Counted from the first letter of the stretch, positions 16,960-27,374 are shown. The stretch: DNA of 64,000 nucleotides from Erythrobacter ani (GCF_019204025.1 NZ_JAGSPB010000002.1:62001-126000), one strand, 5' to 3'. Numbers and translations: made by a program. The notes: generated from the letters alone by a model not told the origin.

Positions 16960-18198
16960 ATGCGCATCGGTTTGGCATTGGCTTTCCTGCTCGTGCTGGC
17001 CGGTTGCGGACGGATGATCCCCGATGCTGCACCGCCGGTCACGAGCCTTCCGGCACCTAGTCCCAGCGCCTCTGCGACAACCGTGGCCGCAGCACCTCCC
17101 GCTCCCGCCTATTCGGGTGGCACCGCGATCCAGATGGGCGCGTTTGCGCTCTCCCCACTTCTCCTCAACAGCATCAGCTCTGTCGATGCGGCGGCGGACC
17201 TTGATGCCTTTCTGTTGTCCTGTCCGGTTGCCACCCGGCGAGACGATACGTCGGGATTGACCCGGCCATCCGATTGGCAGGAGCCATGCCGCGCTGCGGC
17301 GAGCTGGCCGCGCGTACGCGCGGCGCAATTTTTCTCGACGCAGTTTACTCCGGTTCGCGTTGGCGATGGCCGCGCTTTCGCCACAGGCTATTTCGAGCCG
17401 GAGATCAGCGGTAACCTCACGCGCCGCTCATCGACCGACGTACCGGTCTACGGCGTGCCGAACGATCTCGAGCGGTGCTGGCGCGACGACATTCCGGAAA
17501 GCGAGCGGACCGGCCGCGCACCGCTTTCCCGGCGCACGGCCAGCGGCAGCTGTGTTCCGCATTACACCCGCGCAGAAATCGAGGCAGGCGCTCTCGATGG
17601 CAGCGCGCCGGTGCTCGCCTATGCGAGCGACCCGGTCGAACTCTTCTTCCTCCAGATTCAAGGCTCCGGCCGCCTCGTTACCGACACCGGCGAAGTCATC
17701 CGCATCGGTTATGCTGGCCAGAACGGTCATGGCTACACCGGGATCGGCGGGGTTATGCGCGAGCGCGGTTTGCTGGGTGACGGACCGGGCCAATATGCGG
17801 CCTCGATGCAGGGCATCATGCAATATCTGCGCGAAAACCCGCATGAGGGCGCCGACCTGATGCGCATGAATGAAAGCTGGGTGTTTTTCCGCGAGCTTGA
17901 TGGTGAAGGTCCGCTCGGTTCGATCGGAGTGCCGGTGCGCGCCCGCAATGCCGTGGCGGTCGATCCCAGATACGTGCCCTACGGTGCGCCGGTCTATCTC
18001 GATCTCGACCGCGATGTTGCTGATGGCTTGTGGATCGCGCAGGATACGGGCGGCGCGATCAAGGGCGCGAACCGGTTCGACACGTTTTGGGGCGCAGGCG
18101 ATGACGCACGCTCGATTGCGGGCGGCATGAGCGGTCGCGGGGAAGCGCTGGTCCTGCTGCCGAAAGTGAGCGCCGAGCGTCTGCGCCAAGTTCCATGA
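16960..18198 (+). CDS. mltA: Membrane-bound lytic murein transglycosylase A
   Basis: Cleaves peptidoglycan glycan strands to 1,6-anhydro products. The 412 residues start with a lipoprotein signal (LAFLLVLAGC), so the enzyme is lipid-anchored. The MltA domain shows FATGYFEPEI and VELFFLQIQGSGRL. The C-terminal 3D domain shows QDTGGAIKGANRFDTFWG, which includes the catalytic Asp. Second gene of the timA-mltA-smr operon; its stop overlaps the smr start by 4 bases. Confidence 0.96.
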   Translation: MRIGLALAFLLVLAGCGRMIPDAAPPVTSLPAPSPSASATTVAAAPPAPAYSGGTAIQMGAFALSPLLLNSISSVDAAADLDAFLLSCPVATRRDDTSGLTRPSDWQEPCRAAASWPRVRAAQFFSTQFTPVRVGDGRAFATGYFEPEISGNLTRRSSTDVPVYGVPNDLERCWRDDIPESERTGRAPLSRRTASGSCVPHYTRAEIEAGALDGSAPVLAYASDPVELFFLQIQGSGRLVTDTGEVIRIGYAGQNGHGYTGIGGVMRERGLLGDGPGQYAASMQGIMQYLRENPHEGADLMRMNESWVFFRELDGEGPLGSIGVPVRARNAVAVDPRYVPYGAPVYLDLDRDVADGLWIAQDTGGAIKGANRFDTFWGAGDDARSIAGGMSGRGEALVLLPKVSAERLRQVP

Positions 18199-18767
18199 GT
18201 TTCCCGCGCGGGCTGAGCAGCGAAGAACAGCAGGCATGGGCGCGTTTGGCACAAAGCGTGACGCCGCTGGCCGGGCGCAAGGCTCCGCCAGTCTCCAAGA
18301 CACCCGCCAAGGTCGCGTCTTCAACGGTGAAGCCCGCACCTGCTCCCATCGCTCCGACCCCGCCCAAACGTGCACCTTTGCCAGCCCGTCAACCGCCACC
18401 TTCGCCGCGCCGGATGTTCTCATCCGAGCTTGATTCGCACTGGAACAGAAAGTTGAAAGCGGGACAAATCGCTCCCGATTATACGCTCGACCTGCACGGT
18501 CACACGCTCGACAGCGCATACGGCCGGATCGTCAGCGGCCTTGACCAGGCGCGCGCGATGGATGCGCGGGTTGTTCTCGTGATCGCCGGGCGGGAACGTC
18601 CCGTTGATCCGGCCGATCGCGGTAATAAGCGCGGCGCGATCCGGGCAAAGCTGCTGGATTGGCTTGCCGCCAGCCATCACGCCGACAGCATCGCCGCTGT
18701 GCGCCGCGCGCATATCCGCCATGGCGGCGAGGGCGCGCTCTATTTGGTGCTGAAACGGCGGCGTTAG
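18195..18767 (+). CDS. Smr-domain protein
   Basis: 190 residues. The N-terminal third is Pro/Ala/Lys-rich and probably unstructured. The Smr domain follows: YTLDLHGHTLDSAY (about 95-108), VLVIAGRERP and the C-terminal HGGEGALYLVLKRR. The Smr fold resembles MutS2 C-termini and can cut nucleic acids; the LDxHG motif is intact. It overlaps mltA by ATGA, so it is translated from the same message. Confidence 0.93.
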   Translation: MSFPRGLSSEEQQAWARLAQSVTPLAGRKAPPVSKTPAKVASSTVKPAPAPIAPTPPKRAPLPARQPPPSPRRMFSSELDSHWNRKLKAGQIAPDYTLDLHGHTLDSAYGRIVSGLDQARAMDARVVLVIAGRERPVDPADRGNKRGAIRAKLLDWLAASHHADSIAAVRRAHIRHGGEGALYLVLKRRR

Positions 18768-18923
18768 AGAGAACGAAACACGAGCGACCATCGCCACTAG
18801 TTTGAATCGCAAAAATTGCGCCTTGTGCTAGTTTCGCTAACTGAAAACAGTCGGTTCAATCGTTTCAATTGTCGAGACTCGGCAGGTTCACGAAAAATAG
18901 AATTAGACAGGGGTTTGAATAGG

Positions 18924-21035
18924 ATGCTGATGCGAGCCATTTATGTATTGGCATGCCTGTGCGCTGCTGCCCCTCTAGCCGCCGAGACAGAGCAGAAAGT
19001 CTATGAATTCAAGTATGAGGATCTGAAGGCGTCGCCATGTTTTCGGGAATATGACAATCTTGACGACCGTCCCTTGGGTAAGTGTGTTCAGACGATATTA
19101 GACGCGTCCCCCCGGATGCAGCTGTTTCATCTCGATGCAATGCTTGGGAACTTTCTGTTGCCGGCGGCCGACGGTATCCCTGCATTGAAGCTCGAGGCTC
19201 TGGCTCCTGAGGCGCGATTTAAGGCTGCGCTTGCCAAAGCGACCGTATCGCCTGGAACTGACGCGACCCGCCAGCGCTCGCAACTGCGCAAGCGTGTAGC
19301 TGAGGCTCGCGAGCGGGGGGATTTGGTTGCTGAAAACTTCGCGCTGCGGTCTCTATCCGACTATTTGCGGGATTCCTCTAGCCAGGATGGACTGCCCGAA
19401 ATTGCCGCTCGCTTTCGCGAACTGCATGTACTGCTCGATAGTCCGGTCCCGTTGGTGAACGCTCTGATGGCTGAAGCGTTTGTCGCGCGGTTAAACCAGG
19501 ATACCGTGACGGCGATCGAAAAAACCCAACAACGTATCCAGGTTCTGGAAAACGCCGGGGAGTCCGCTTTAGCGGGGACCGCTAACCTTAGCTTGGGAAA
19601 GGCTATATTCGACCTCGGGGATTATGAACTGGCTATTTCGATCTATGAAACCGCCGCTCGTGAGCTTGAACAAGGCAACCTGAAGTCTTCCGTGAACTAT
19701 GCGTCTGCAACCCTAAGTATAGGCTATAGCCTACTGGAGTTGGAGCGATACGAAGAAGCTATGGCGATTTTCGATGAAGTCACCCAGCTGGAAGAATCAA
19801 ACGATAGTACAGTGCTCGCAAGCTATATAGACACTGCTCGCGCGAAAACTCTTTACGGGATGGGACAACCCGACGCGGCCTTCAGGGTCGCCGACCGTGT
19901 ATTGGAGCGCGGCCTGGATTTCCTACCTGCTCCGGTATACGCGGAATTTTCTGTATGGAAAGCAGCACGGCTGCTGGACGCAAACCGCATCGTGGAAGCG
20001 GAGCAGGCTCTCAAGTTCGGGGCAACTGCCATCGATCTCGATAGCGGAGAAACTATCGAGACCAAACTCGACGGAGTGGATCCCTTTTATGCCGTGAACT
20101 ATGCGAGGAACATGGCGATCGTGATGGATCGTCTCGGTCGGCCGTCGGAAGCTCTGCGATATGCCCGTTATGCTCTGTCCAACTATGCCGACTGGATGCA
20201 GGCCGAAAAACTGCAGGCAACGGTCAATGTAGAGACGTTGATGCAGATCCGGTCGCGCGACGAGGCGATCGCAGGACTGGAGCGGGACCGCTTGCTGCAA
20301 GCGGCGCGGTTGGACCGCGCGCAATTGCGGCAGAATTCGGCGATCCTCGGCGCGCTTGCAGTGGCGATTATCGCCGTGCTGATCTTTGTCGCCTATCGCA
20401 ACCAGAAGCGCGCTGCCACGCTGCAAACGTTGATCGTTTCGGAAGAACAGCACCGCACGAAGAATGCCCTCCAGCTCGCCGCAAGTCTCATTCGCGCCGA
20501 AGCACGTCAGAGAAACCAGGGAGCCGATGCGCTATCGGCCAGCGAGCCAAGCGAGGTGGCTCAGCGGATCAAAGTAATGTCGATGGTTTATGACAGGCTG
20601 CATAGATCGACCGAGGGTGCGAATGTCGATGCGCGCCCCTTCCTGACCGACTTGTCGCGCGAGGTACTAAGTGCTTTTCGCAGCGGTGGACCGATCGGCC
20701 TTGAGCTTGATGTGGAAGACAGGCAGCTTCATGCGAGCGTCGTAACACCGATAGGGCTAATCGTGTGTGAAGCGCTAATGAATGTATGCAAGCATGCTTT
20801 TGGTTCGAAAGAACCCGGCTCGGTAGCGGTAACTTTGCGAACCGAAGGTAGGCAGAGAGTCCTACTGATCTCGGACGATGGCGATGGACCGCCTGATCCA
20901 GATAAAATAAGCGGTGGCGGCACTCAATTAATCCACGATCTCGCTGATCAGCTTGGCGCTCAGGCGCAAATGCTGGACGATTGCGGGACGACTTGGCGCA
21001 TTGCGCCTATACCGGATAGGCTTCGCGGCGCCTGA
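18924..21035 (+). CDS. TPR-containing membrane sensor histidine kinase (orphan)
   Basis: 703 residues from MLMRAIYVLACLC. A signal peptide (about 1-20) is followed by a periplasmic tetratricopeptide region (about 60-440, repeats such as SLGKAIFDLGDYELAISIYE and LSIGYSLLELERYEEAMAIF). One membrane span follows (472-492, GALAVAIIAVLIFVAY), then a cytoplasmic kinase: H-box EEQHRTKNALQLAASLIRAE with phospho-acceptor His510, N-box EALMNVCKHAF with Asn620, and G-box SDDGDGPPDP near 651. The H-box resembles the HisKA_2/HWE type. No response regulator is nearby. Codon use looks more A/T-rich than its neighbours. Start choice (18924 or 18930) is uncertain. Confidence 0.9.
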   Translation: MLMRAIYVLACLCAAAPLAAETEQKVYEFKYEDLKASPCFREYDNLDDRPLGKCVQTILDASPRMQLFHLDAMLGNFLLPAADGIPALKLEALAPEARFKAALAKATVSPGTDATRQRSQLRKRVAEARERGDLVAENFALRSLSDYLRDSSSQDGLPEIAARFRELHVLLDSPVPLVNALMAEAFVARLNQDTVTAIEKTQQRIQVLENAGESALAGTANLSLGKAIFDLGDYELAISIYETAARELEQGNLKSSVNYASATLSIGYSLLELERYEEAMAIFDEVTQLEESNDSTVLASYIDTARAKTLYGMGQPDAAFRVADRVLERGLDFLPAPVYAEFSVWKAARLLDANRIVEAEQALKFGATAIDLDSGETIETKLDGVDPFYAVNYARNMAIVMDRLGRPSEALRYARYALSNYADWMQAEKLQATVNVETLMQIRSRDEAIAGLERDRLLQAARLDRAQLRQNSAILGALAVAIIAVLIFVAYRNQKRAATLQTLIVSEEQHRTKNALQLAASLIRAEARQRNQGADALSASEPSEVAQRIKVMSMVYDRLHRSTEGANVDARPFLTDLSREVLSAFRSGGPIGLELDVEDRQLHASVVTPIGLIVCEALMNVCKHAFGSKEPGSVAVTLRTEGRQRVLLISDDGDGPPDPDKISGGGTQLIHDLADQLGAQAQMLDDCGTTWRIAPIPDRLRGA

Positions 21036-21036
21036 C

Positions 21037-21072
21037 AAATAAAAAAGGCCCCCGACGAAGATGTCGGGGGCC
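21037..21072 (-). terminator. Rho-independent terminator of katG
   Basis: A perfect 10-base-pair stem GGCCCCCGAC / GTCGGGGGCC (21047-21056 and 21063-21072), loop GAAGAT. On the minus strand it is followed by TTTTTTATTT. It lies 25 bases beyond the katG stop. On the plus strand no T-run follows, so it serves katG more than the sensor kinase. Confidence 0.93.
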
Positions 21073-21097
21073 TCGTTAGCCACTGGGGGGATGTTCC

Positions 21098-23302
21098 TTA
21101 CTTGTGGTACTTGGCGTATTGAAGATCGAACCGGTCGGCGTCCATCACCTTGGTCCATGCCGCTACGAAATCGTTCACGAACTTCTCCTCGCTCCCGGCT
21201 TCGGCGTAAACCTCTGCCTGGGCGCGCAGCTGCGAATTCGATCCGAAGACCAGGTCGGTGCGAGTGGCGCGGAACTTCTCCTCGCCTGTCTTGCGATCGC
21301 TGCCGACATATTCCTCATCACCGCTACCGTCGACGATCACCCACTTGTTGCCCATGTCGAGCAGGTTGGTGAAGAAGTCCGGCGTCAGCTGGCCGACACG
21401 GTTGGTGAAAACGCCGTGGCTGGTGTTGCCTGAATTCGCGCCGAGCGCTCGCATCCCGCCGACCAGAACGGTCAGCTCGGGGATCGAAAGACCCAGCAGG
21501 TGCGCCTTGTCGATCAGCATGTCCTCCGTGCGGACGTTCGCCTTGGTCTTGAGGTAATTGCGGAAACCGTCGGCGAACGGTTCCAGCGGCTCGAAGCTTT
21601 CGGCATCGAATTGCTCTTCGGTCGCATCGCCGCGGCCTGTGGTGACATCGACGCTGACAGTGTGGCCGGCATCCTTGGCTGCCTTTTCAACCGCCGCTGC
21701 ACCGCCAAGCACGATGGCATCGGCCATCGAGATATCGCCGCGCAGCTCATCAAGCTTCGAAAGGACTTTACCGAGCTCGTCGGGATCATTCGCTGCCCAG
21801 TTCTTCATCGCATCGAAGCGGATATGTGCGCCGTTCGCACCGCCGCGGTGATCCGAATTGCGGTAGGTCGAAGCCGAGGCCCAGGCCGCTTTAACCAGCG
21901 CCGAGACGCTGAGGCCGCTATCGATCACCTTCGACTTGAAATCGGCGACCGCGCTGTCCGATGGCTGGGTTCCAGCGGGGATCGGATCCTGCCAGATCAA
22001 CTCTTCGCTCGGGACTTCCGGGCCGAGATAGCGAATCTTGGGACCCATGTCGCGGTGGCACAGTTTGAACCACGCGCGCGCGAAAGCATCGTCGAGCTGC
22101 TCCGGGTTTTCGAGGAAGCGTTCCGAAATCTTGCGGTAATCCGGATCCATTTTCAGCGCCATATCAGCGGTGGTCATCATGGTTGGCACCTTCTTCGAAG
22201 GATCGCGGGCGTCCGGAGCCATATCCGCCTCATCGGGATTGATCGGCGTCCATTGCTGTGCGCCCGCCGGGCTTTTCACCAGTTCGAATTCGTATTTGAA
22301 CAGGATGCGGAAATAATCGTGGCTCCACGATGTCGGGTTGTTCGACCAAGACCCTTCGATGCCCGAGGTCGTGATGTGGCCTTTGCCGATCTCGTCCTCA
22401 TCGTTGAGCCAGCCGAAGCCCTGCAATTCCAGCGCTTCGCTTTCTGGTGAGCCGCCGAACGTGTCGGAAGGCTCTGCGCCATGCGCCTTGCCGAATGCGT
22501 GACCGCCAGCAGTCAGGGCGACGGTTTCTTCATCATTCATCGCCATGCGCGCGAACGTTTCGCGCATGTCGCGCGCGCTCTGGAGCGGATCGGGATTGCC
22601 GCCCGGACCTTCCGGATTGACGTAGATCAGGCCCATCTGGATCGCGGCGAGCGGATTTTCGAGTGCTTTGCCAGCATCGGGTTCGATGCGCGTCGCGGCG
22701 CCCTGGTCCACCCACTGTTCCTCGGTACCCCAGTAAACGCTTTCAGGCTCGAACACGTCCTTGCGTCCGCCGCCAAACCCGAAGACCGGACCGCCCATGC
22801 TTTCGATCGCGACATTGCCTGTCAGTATGAAAAGGTCGGCCCAGCTGATGTTGCGCCCATATTTCTGCTTGATCGGCCATAGCAGTCGGCGCGCCTTGTC
22901 GAGGTTGCCGTTGTCGGGCCAGCTGTTGAGCGGGGCGAAACGCTGCTGCCCCGTGCCTGCACCGCCGCGGCCATCGCCGGTGCGATAGGTGCCTGCCGCG
23001 TGCCACGCCATGCGGATGAAGAACGGGCCGTAATGACCGTAATCGGCCGGCCACCAATCCTGGCTGTCGGTCATCAGCGCAGTCAGGTCGCCCTTCAGCG
23101 CTTTATAATCGACCGTGTTGAATGCTTCTGCGTAATCGAAATCTTCGCCGTAGGGATTGGCGCTCTTGCCTTGCTCGGTCAGGATGTCGAGCTGCGTTGC
23201 TTCGGGCCACCAGTCCTTGTTCGTCCGGCCCAGCAGCGTGCGCATTGCGCCATCACCGTGGAATGGGCAGCCACCGCTCATTTCGCCCGTTTTCGCATCC
23301 AT
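21098..23302 (-). CDS. katG: Catalase-peroxidase
   Basis: Haem enzyme that destroys hydrogen peroxide. The 734 residues start [16 protein letters not shown]. The distal haem motif is [13 protein letters not shown], whose Trp forms the Met-Tyr-Trp adduct with the Tyr in [16 protein letters not shown] and a later Met; the proximal haem motif [13 protein letters not shown] is also intact. Two tandem ATGs (23305 and 23302) exist; the second has the better spacing from GGAGAG. ahpF lies upstream on the same strand with a 153-base gap that likely holds a separate promoter. A strong terminator ends the gene. Confidence 0.97.
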   Translation of the reverse strand: MDAKTGEMSGGCPFHGDGAMRTLLGRTNKDWWPEATQLDILTEQGKSANPYGEDFDYAEAFNTVDYKALKGDLTALMTDSQDWWPADYGHYGPFFIRMAWHAAGTYRTGDGRGGAGTGQQRFAPLNSWPDNGNLDKARRLLWPIKQKYGRNISWADLFILTGNVAIESMGGPVFGFGGGRKDVFEPESVYWGTEEQWVDQGAATRIEPDAGKALENPLAAIQMGLIYVNPEGPGGNPDPLQSARDMRETFARMAMNDEETVALTAGGHAFGKAHGAEPSDTFGGSPESEALELQGFGWLNDEDEIGKGHITTSGIEGSWSNNPTSWSHDYFRILFKYEFELVKSPAGAQQWTPINPDEADMAPDARDPSKKVPTMMTTADMALKMDPDYRKISERFLENPEQLDDAFARAWFKLCHRDMGPKIRYLGPEVPSEELIWQDPIPAGTQPSDSAVADFKSKVIDSGLSVSALVKAAWASASTYRNSDHRGGANGAHIRFDAMKNWAANDPDELGKVLSKLDELRGDISMADAIVLGGAAAVEKAAKDAGHTVSVDVTTGRGDATEEQFDAESFEPLEPFADGFRNYLKTKANVRTEDMLIDKAHLLGLSIPELTVLVGGMRALGANSGNTSHGVFTNRVGQLTPDFFTNLLDMGNKWVIVDGSGDEEYVGSDRKTGEEKFRATRTDLVFGSNSQLRAQAEVYAEAGSEEKFVNDFVAAWTKVMDADRFDLQYAKYHK

Positions 23303-23455
23303 CATTCTCTCCTTTGACACTCTCAAGACTCGGGACCCACCCGAGATCGACAATATCATGATGATGCATGCGCGCTAATCAGTCCAATCGATTAATGCGC
23401 CGGGTTTGATTAAGTTTTTCGCTCAAGACCGACTGTCCGCGCGAGCCAAGGGCAA

Positions 23456-25045
23456 TCAAGCCGCCTGCGCGATATCCTCGACCGGCTCGTTGCGGATGAG
23501 ATAATCGAATGCGCCAAGACCTGCGGTTGCGCCGGTGCCCATTGCGACCACGATCTGCTTGTCCTTCACGGTGGTAGCGTCGCCTGCCGCGTAGATACCG
23601 GGCAGATTGGTCGCACCGTGATCGTCTACGATAATCTCGCCGTATTGCGAAAGCTCGACACCGCTGTCGGCAAGCCATTCGGTGTTCGGCACGAGCCCTA
23701 TCTGGACGAACACGCCTTCGAGGTCGATCCGTCGCTCCTCGCCGCTTGTCCGGTCCTTGAGCACGAGCCCGCCTACGCGCGAGCCATCGCCCGTTATCTC
23801 GGTGGTCTGGCCATTGGTGATGATTTCGGCATTGGCCAGACTGCGCAGCTTACGCTGGAGAACCTCGTCGGCGCGCAGCTTGCTGTCATATTCGATCAGC
23901 GTGACGTGGCCGACGATTTTGGCGAGGTCGATAGCCGCCTCGACACCCGAATTGCCGCCGCCGATCACTGCAATCCGTTTGCCTTTGAACAGTGGCCCGT
24001 CGCAGTGAGGGCAATAGGCGACGCCCTTGTTGCGGTATTCGGCTTCACCGGGAACGCCAAGATTGCGCCAGCGGGCGCCGGTCGAAAGGATCAACGCGCG
24101 CGATTTTAGTGCGGCGCCATTTGCTAACGTCACTTCGTGGAATCCGCCCGCTTCGCTCGCCGGCTTGAGCTGGACGGCGCGGGCGAGATCCATCAGATCG
24201 ACGTCGTTTTCGCCGATCTGTTTCTTCAGATCGTCTGAAAGCTTCGGCCCTTCGGTGTAGCTGGTGCCGGGCAGGTTCTCGATCCCGAGCGTATCCTGCA
24301 ACTGCCCGCCGAAGCGCTCGGCCGCGATGCCAGTACGAAAGCCCTTGCGCGCCGTATACACAGCGGAGGCCGCACCTGCCGGGCCGCCGCCGATAATCAG
24401 CACCTCGAATGGGTCTTTCGAGGCGAGCTTTTCAGCTGCCTTCGCATCTGCGCCGCTGTCGAGTTTCGAAAGGATCTCGGCGAGCTCCATCTTGCCGTTG
24501 AAGAAACTCTCGCCGTTGAGGAAAGTCGCAGGCACAGCGAGTACACCGCGCTCCTCGACCTCGTTCTGGAAGGTGCCGCCTTCGATCAGCGTGGCAGTGA
24601 TATGCGTGTTCTCGAGCGCCATCAGCGTAAGCGCCTGCACCACGTCTGGACAATTGTGGCAACTCAGCGAGAAGAACATCTCGAAATCGTAATCGCCTTC
24701 GAGCGCACGGACCTGCTCGATCAGGTCGGCATCTACTTTCGGCGGATGGCCACCCGCCCACAGCAGTGCGAGTACCAGTGACGTGAACTCATGGCCCATC
24801 GGCAGGCCGGCGAAGCGCACCCACTTGTTGGCATCGCTTGCGCGGCGGATGATGAAGCTGGGCTTGCGATCATGCGTGCCGTCGAAACTTGCGGTGACCA
24901 TGTCATGCAGTTCGGCAATTTCCGTCAGGAGCTCGCGCGTCTGCGCGGATTTCGCCCCGTCGTCCAGCGATGCGACCAGTTCGATCGGTTCGCGAAGATT
25001 GGCGAGGTATTGCCTGAGCTGGGCCTGCATGTTGGCATCGAGCAT
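23456..25045 (-). CDS. ahpF: Alkyl hydroperoxide reductase subunit F
   Basis: NADH-dependent flavoprotein that recharges AhpC. The 529 residues start [14 protein letters not shown]. The N-terminal thioredoxin-like double domain has the redox pair SCHNCPD. The thioredoxin-reductase-like part has the FAD loop [18 protein letters not shown], the active pair CPHCDGP, the NADH loop [16 protein letters not shown] and the FAD-closing [15 protein letters not shown]. The frame is open far upstream but without AhpF homology. It lies downstream of ahpC, separated by a 203-base spacer containing two inverted repeats. Confidence 0.96.
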   Translation of the reverse strand: MLDANMQAQLRQYLANLREPIELVASLDDGAKSAQTRELLTEIAELHDMVTASFDGTHDRKPSFIIRRASDANKWVRFAGLPMGHEFTSLVLALLWAGGHPPKVDADLIEQVRALEGDYDFEMFFSLSCHNCPDVVQALTLMALENTHITATLIEGGTFQNEVEERGVLAVPATFLNGESFFNGKMELAEILSKLDSGADAKAAEKLASKDPFEVLIIGGGPAGAASAVYTARKGFRTGIAAERFGGQLQDTLGIENLPGTSYTEGPKLSDDLKKQIGENDVDLMDLARAVQLKPASEAGGFHEVTLANGAALKSRALILSTGARWRNLGVPGEAEYRNKGVAYCPHCDGPLFKGKRIAVIGGGNSGVEAAIDLAKIVGHVTLIEYDSKLRADEVLQRKLRSLANAEIITNGQTTEITGDGSRVGGLVLKDRTSGEERRIDLEGVFVQIGLVPNTEWLADSGVELSQYGEIIVDDHGATNLPGIYAAGDATTVKDKQIVVAMGTGATAGLGAFDYLIRNEPVEDIAQAA

Positions 25046-25104
25046 GGATGGTCTCTTCCGGTTGCTGAAGGGAGAAACCGAATTCCCCCGTAACGTCGTA
25101 AAGT

Positions 25105-25164
25105 GGGTCCGGCACGTGCTCCGCCCGAGGGAGGGGGAGTGGGCAGCAGCATGTGGCCGGACCC
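25105..25164. repeat. Inverted repeat in the ahpC-ahpF spacer (outer)
   Basis: Perfect 9-base arms GGGTCCGGC (25105-25113) and GCCGGACCC (25156-25164) with a 42-base spacer rich in G runs. Position between a highly expressed peroxiredoxin gene and its reductase suggests mRNA processing or partial read-through control, but the sequence alone does not show this. Confidence 0.5.
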
Positions 25165-25199
25165 TGTCGCAACCCGAACGTTGCCGCTCGGGGCTATGT

Positions 25200-25236
25200 G
25201 ACAGCGCGGCAAAAAGGGAGGGGGTGCCGCGCTGTC
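25200..25236. repeat. Strong hairpin immediately downstream of ahpC
   Basis: Perfect 12-base arms GACAGCGCGGCA (25200-25211) and TGCCGCGCTGTC (25225-25236) with a 13-base loop, starting 12 bases after the ahpC stop. There is no T-run after it on the minus strand, so it looks like an mRNA-stabilising or attenuating hairpin that lets ahpC message exceed ahpF message. Confidence 0.75.
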
Positions 25237-25248
25237 TCTTCGTATGGC

Positions 25249-25815
25249 TTAGATCTTGCCGACAAGATCGAGCGAGGGGGCGAGCGTTTCGCTGCCTTCT
25301 TCCCACGCCGCCGGGCAGACCTGGCCGGGATTGGCGCGGACATATTGCGCCGCCTTGATCTTGCGGGTGAGTTCGTTGGCATTTCGGCCCACGCCTTCAC
25401 AGGTGATTTCCATGATCTGGATCACGCCGTCGGGATCGATCACGAAGGTCGCACGGTCAGCAAGACCGCTGTCTTCGCGCAGCACGCCGAAATTGTTTGC
25501 CAGCGTGTGCATCTGGTCGCCCAGGAAAGCGAACTTCAGTTTTCCGATCTTGTCCGACGTGTCGTGCCAGGCCTTGTGGCTGAAATGCGTGTCGGTCGAC
25601 ACGGCGTAGACGTCGACGCCCATGTTTTGAAGCATGTCGTATTTTTCACCGAGGTCTTCGAGTTCGGTCGGGCACACAAATGTGAAGTCAGCCGGATAGA
25701 AGAAGAACACCGCCCATTTGCCGGAAAGATCTTCCTGCGTGACTTCGTAAAAGTCTTCGCCTGCCTTGAACGCGGTGGCTTTGAACGGTTTGATGCTCGA
25801 GCCGATAATGCCCAT
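25249..25815 (-). CDS. ahpC: Alkyl hydroperoxide reductase subunit C (peroxiredoxin)
   Basis: Two-cysteine peroxiredoxin that reduces hydrogen peroxide and organic peroxides. The 188 residues begin [16 protein letters not shown]. The peroxidatic cysteine is in [12 protein letters not shown] (about residue 47) and the resolving cysteine in [11 protein letters not shown] (about 166). The length is that of the AhpC1 group, which uses AhpF, encoded just downstream. An open frame upstream to 25926 is not coding. Confidence 0.97.
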   Translation of the reverse strand: MGIIGSSIKPFKATAFKAGEDFYEVTQEDLSGKWAVFFFYPADFTFVCPTELEDLGEKYDMLQNMGVDVYAVSTDTHFSHKAWHDTSDKIGKLKFAFLGDQMHTLANNFGVLREDSGLADRATFVIDPDGVIQIMEITCEGVGRNANELTRKIKAAQYVRANPGQVCPAAWEEGSETLAPSLDLVGKI

Positions 25816-26419
25816 GATAGATGTCCCCTTGGTAGGATTGGTTGAAACTGATGCGTCCCATGTAGGCCGCGTTGCACCGCACAAAAGCGCAATTGTGCGA
25901 TTGCGAAGATCGGATTTTTCAATCACTCAAACGGGAACTTTTCAATTTCGTTCCTGGGCTGTGGAGGCGCGGACGGGGTTGCCTTCGGGTTCTCTCTGAT
26001 TGCCGATTTCCGGCGCGAAATCGGCGCTGCCCATTTCAAGGACCGCCAGAGAATCGGTTGAGCCGGTGCCGGATTGCGCCCGATAACTGCCGATGGTTAA
26101 CGCGCGCGGGTCGGATTCCGCTTCGGCAAAACCGCATTCGGCTCAACTCGTCGCACGGGCCGCTCCAATTACCCTCTCAACGGTTGGTCGCCTCTTTTCG
26201 GTTCATGTGGGAGCAAGGTAGAGGTGACAACTCACGCGTCGCATGGTGAGCAAGTGCGACATCCATGCCACGCATCTTGTTCAAGAGATGACAGGGGTTC
26301 TGACAGCCGGGCCGCCTAATTTCCAGGCCATAAAAATCGAAGACGGTCGTCTTGGGGGCGTGCGGTGGTTGTGCCGCAAAGACGCCGGACCGGTTGAAAA
26401 GTTTTTCAAGGAGTAACCA
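25816..26419. other. ahpC-ompA divergent intergenic region
   Basis: 604 bases between ahpC (leftward) and the OmpA-domain gene (rightward), with promoters for both. A perfect 9-base inverted repeat GCCGATTTC / GAAATCGGC lies at 26002-26010 and 26017-26025, and GGAAC/GTTCC half-sites with a 10-base gap lie near 25933-25953. I see no convincing small gene. The ORFs here run into ompA in the wrong frame and are shadows. Confidence 0.5.
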
Positions 26420-27343
26420 ATGAACTTTATTTCCAACGCGCCAAAAGCGCTGATTTTGCCGGCGATGCTGCTGGCCTCTGCACCGGTCGGCCTTGCCGCC
26501 CAAGACGAAGTTGCCGCGGCAGAAGGTGCCGACGGCCAAGTGCTGACGACCGTCTACGGTTCGCCGCCGACCGATCTTTCCGGCCTTACCGAAGGACCTG
26601 AAATCGAAGGTCTGATCACCGCGCGCAACGACAACCAGATCCAGGTCACCGCAGCTGATGGTACCAGCACTGTCCTGATCCTCGGCCAATCGACCGAAAT
26701 CAAGTCTTCGGGCGGTTTCCTCGGCCTCGACCGCGATCAATTGAACGCGGATTCGCTGCTCAATGGCCTGCCGATCAAGGCTGAGACCGTGCAGTGGGGC
26801 CGCGGCCTGGTCGCGACCGAGATCGATCTCAAAAGCAAGGACCTGAGAACCGCAGCCATCGTGCGCGGCGGGACATCGCAGCAGTTTGCCCAGCAGGGCG
26901 CTGCTATCAGCGAAAACAAGGCCGCGACCGAAGCTCTGCGCGGACGGTTCGGCGCGATCGATCAGTACAACATCAAGGGCACGACCAACGTCTATTTCGA
27001 CACCGGCAAGTTCAACCTGTCGGATCAGGCCCGCACCGAGCTTTGCACCGCGGCCACCGAAGCCGAAGCCCTCGATAACGCACTGCTCCTCGTGGTCGGC
27101 TACACCGACTCTACGGGCACTTACGAGATCAACCAGGAACTCAGCGAGAAGCGCGCTGGCCGCGTGGTCAACTATCTCCAGCAGCAGTGCGGCTGGAAGC
27201 CTTGGCGGATGCTGACCCCGACGGGTCTGGCCGAATCCGATCCGGCGGCGAGCAACGACACCGACGAAGGCAAGGCGCAGAACCGCCGTGTCGCGGTGAA
27301 CATCCTCGTCAGCAAGAGTGTCGAAGGTTTGGGCAACAACTAA
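26420..27343 (+). CDS. OmpA-domain periplasmic/outer-membrane protein
   Basis: 307 residues. A signal peptide (about 1-30, ending VGLAAQ) is followed by a domain from about 55 to 150 that reads like a small OB/beta domain (GLITARNDNQIQVTAADGTS, LILGQSTEIKSS, LVATEIDLKSKDL). The C-terminal OmpA peptidoglycan-binding domain has VYFDTGKFNLSDQAR, VVGYTDSTGTYEINQELSEKRA and the closing KAQNRRVAVNI. There is no N-terminal beta barrel. Two cysteines (ELCTAA and QQCGWK) in the OmpA domain could form a disulphide. It stands alone, with a terminator downstream and a GGAG ribosome-binding site. Confidence 0.9.
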   Translation: MNFISNAPKALILPAMLLASAPVGLAAQDEVAAAEGADGQVLTTVYGSPPTDLSGLTEGPEIEGLITARNDNQIQVTAADGTSTVLILGQSTEIKSSGGFLGLDRDQLNADSLLNGLPIKAETVQWGRGLVATEIDLKSKDLRTAAIVRGGTSQQFAQQGAAISENKAATEALRGRFGAIDQYNIKGTTNVYFDTGKFNLSDQARTELCTAATEAEALDNALLLVVGYTDSTGTYEINQELSEKRAGRVVNYLQQQCGWKPWRMLTPTGLAESDPAASNDTDEGKAQNRRVAVNILVSKSVEGLGNN

Positions 27344-27374
27344 GCCTCTTCAAAACAAACATTCTATGAATTGA

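Noticed and set aside
17411-17416. GTAACC inside mltA
   Set aside because: No CGAA follows at 16 bases; it is within conserved coding sequence.
21500-22450. 316-codon ORF antisense to katG
   Set aside because: It lies wholly opposite conserved catalase-peroxidase sequence; high GC makes long antisense frames common here.
26414-26419. GTAACC just before the OmpA-domain gene
   Set aside because: It overlaps the ribosome-binding site and start region and has no CGAA at the right distance.
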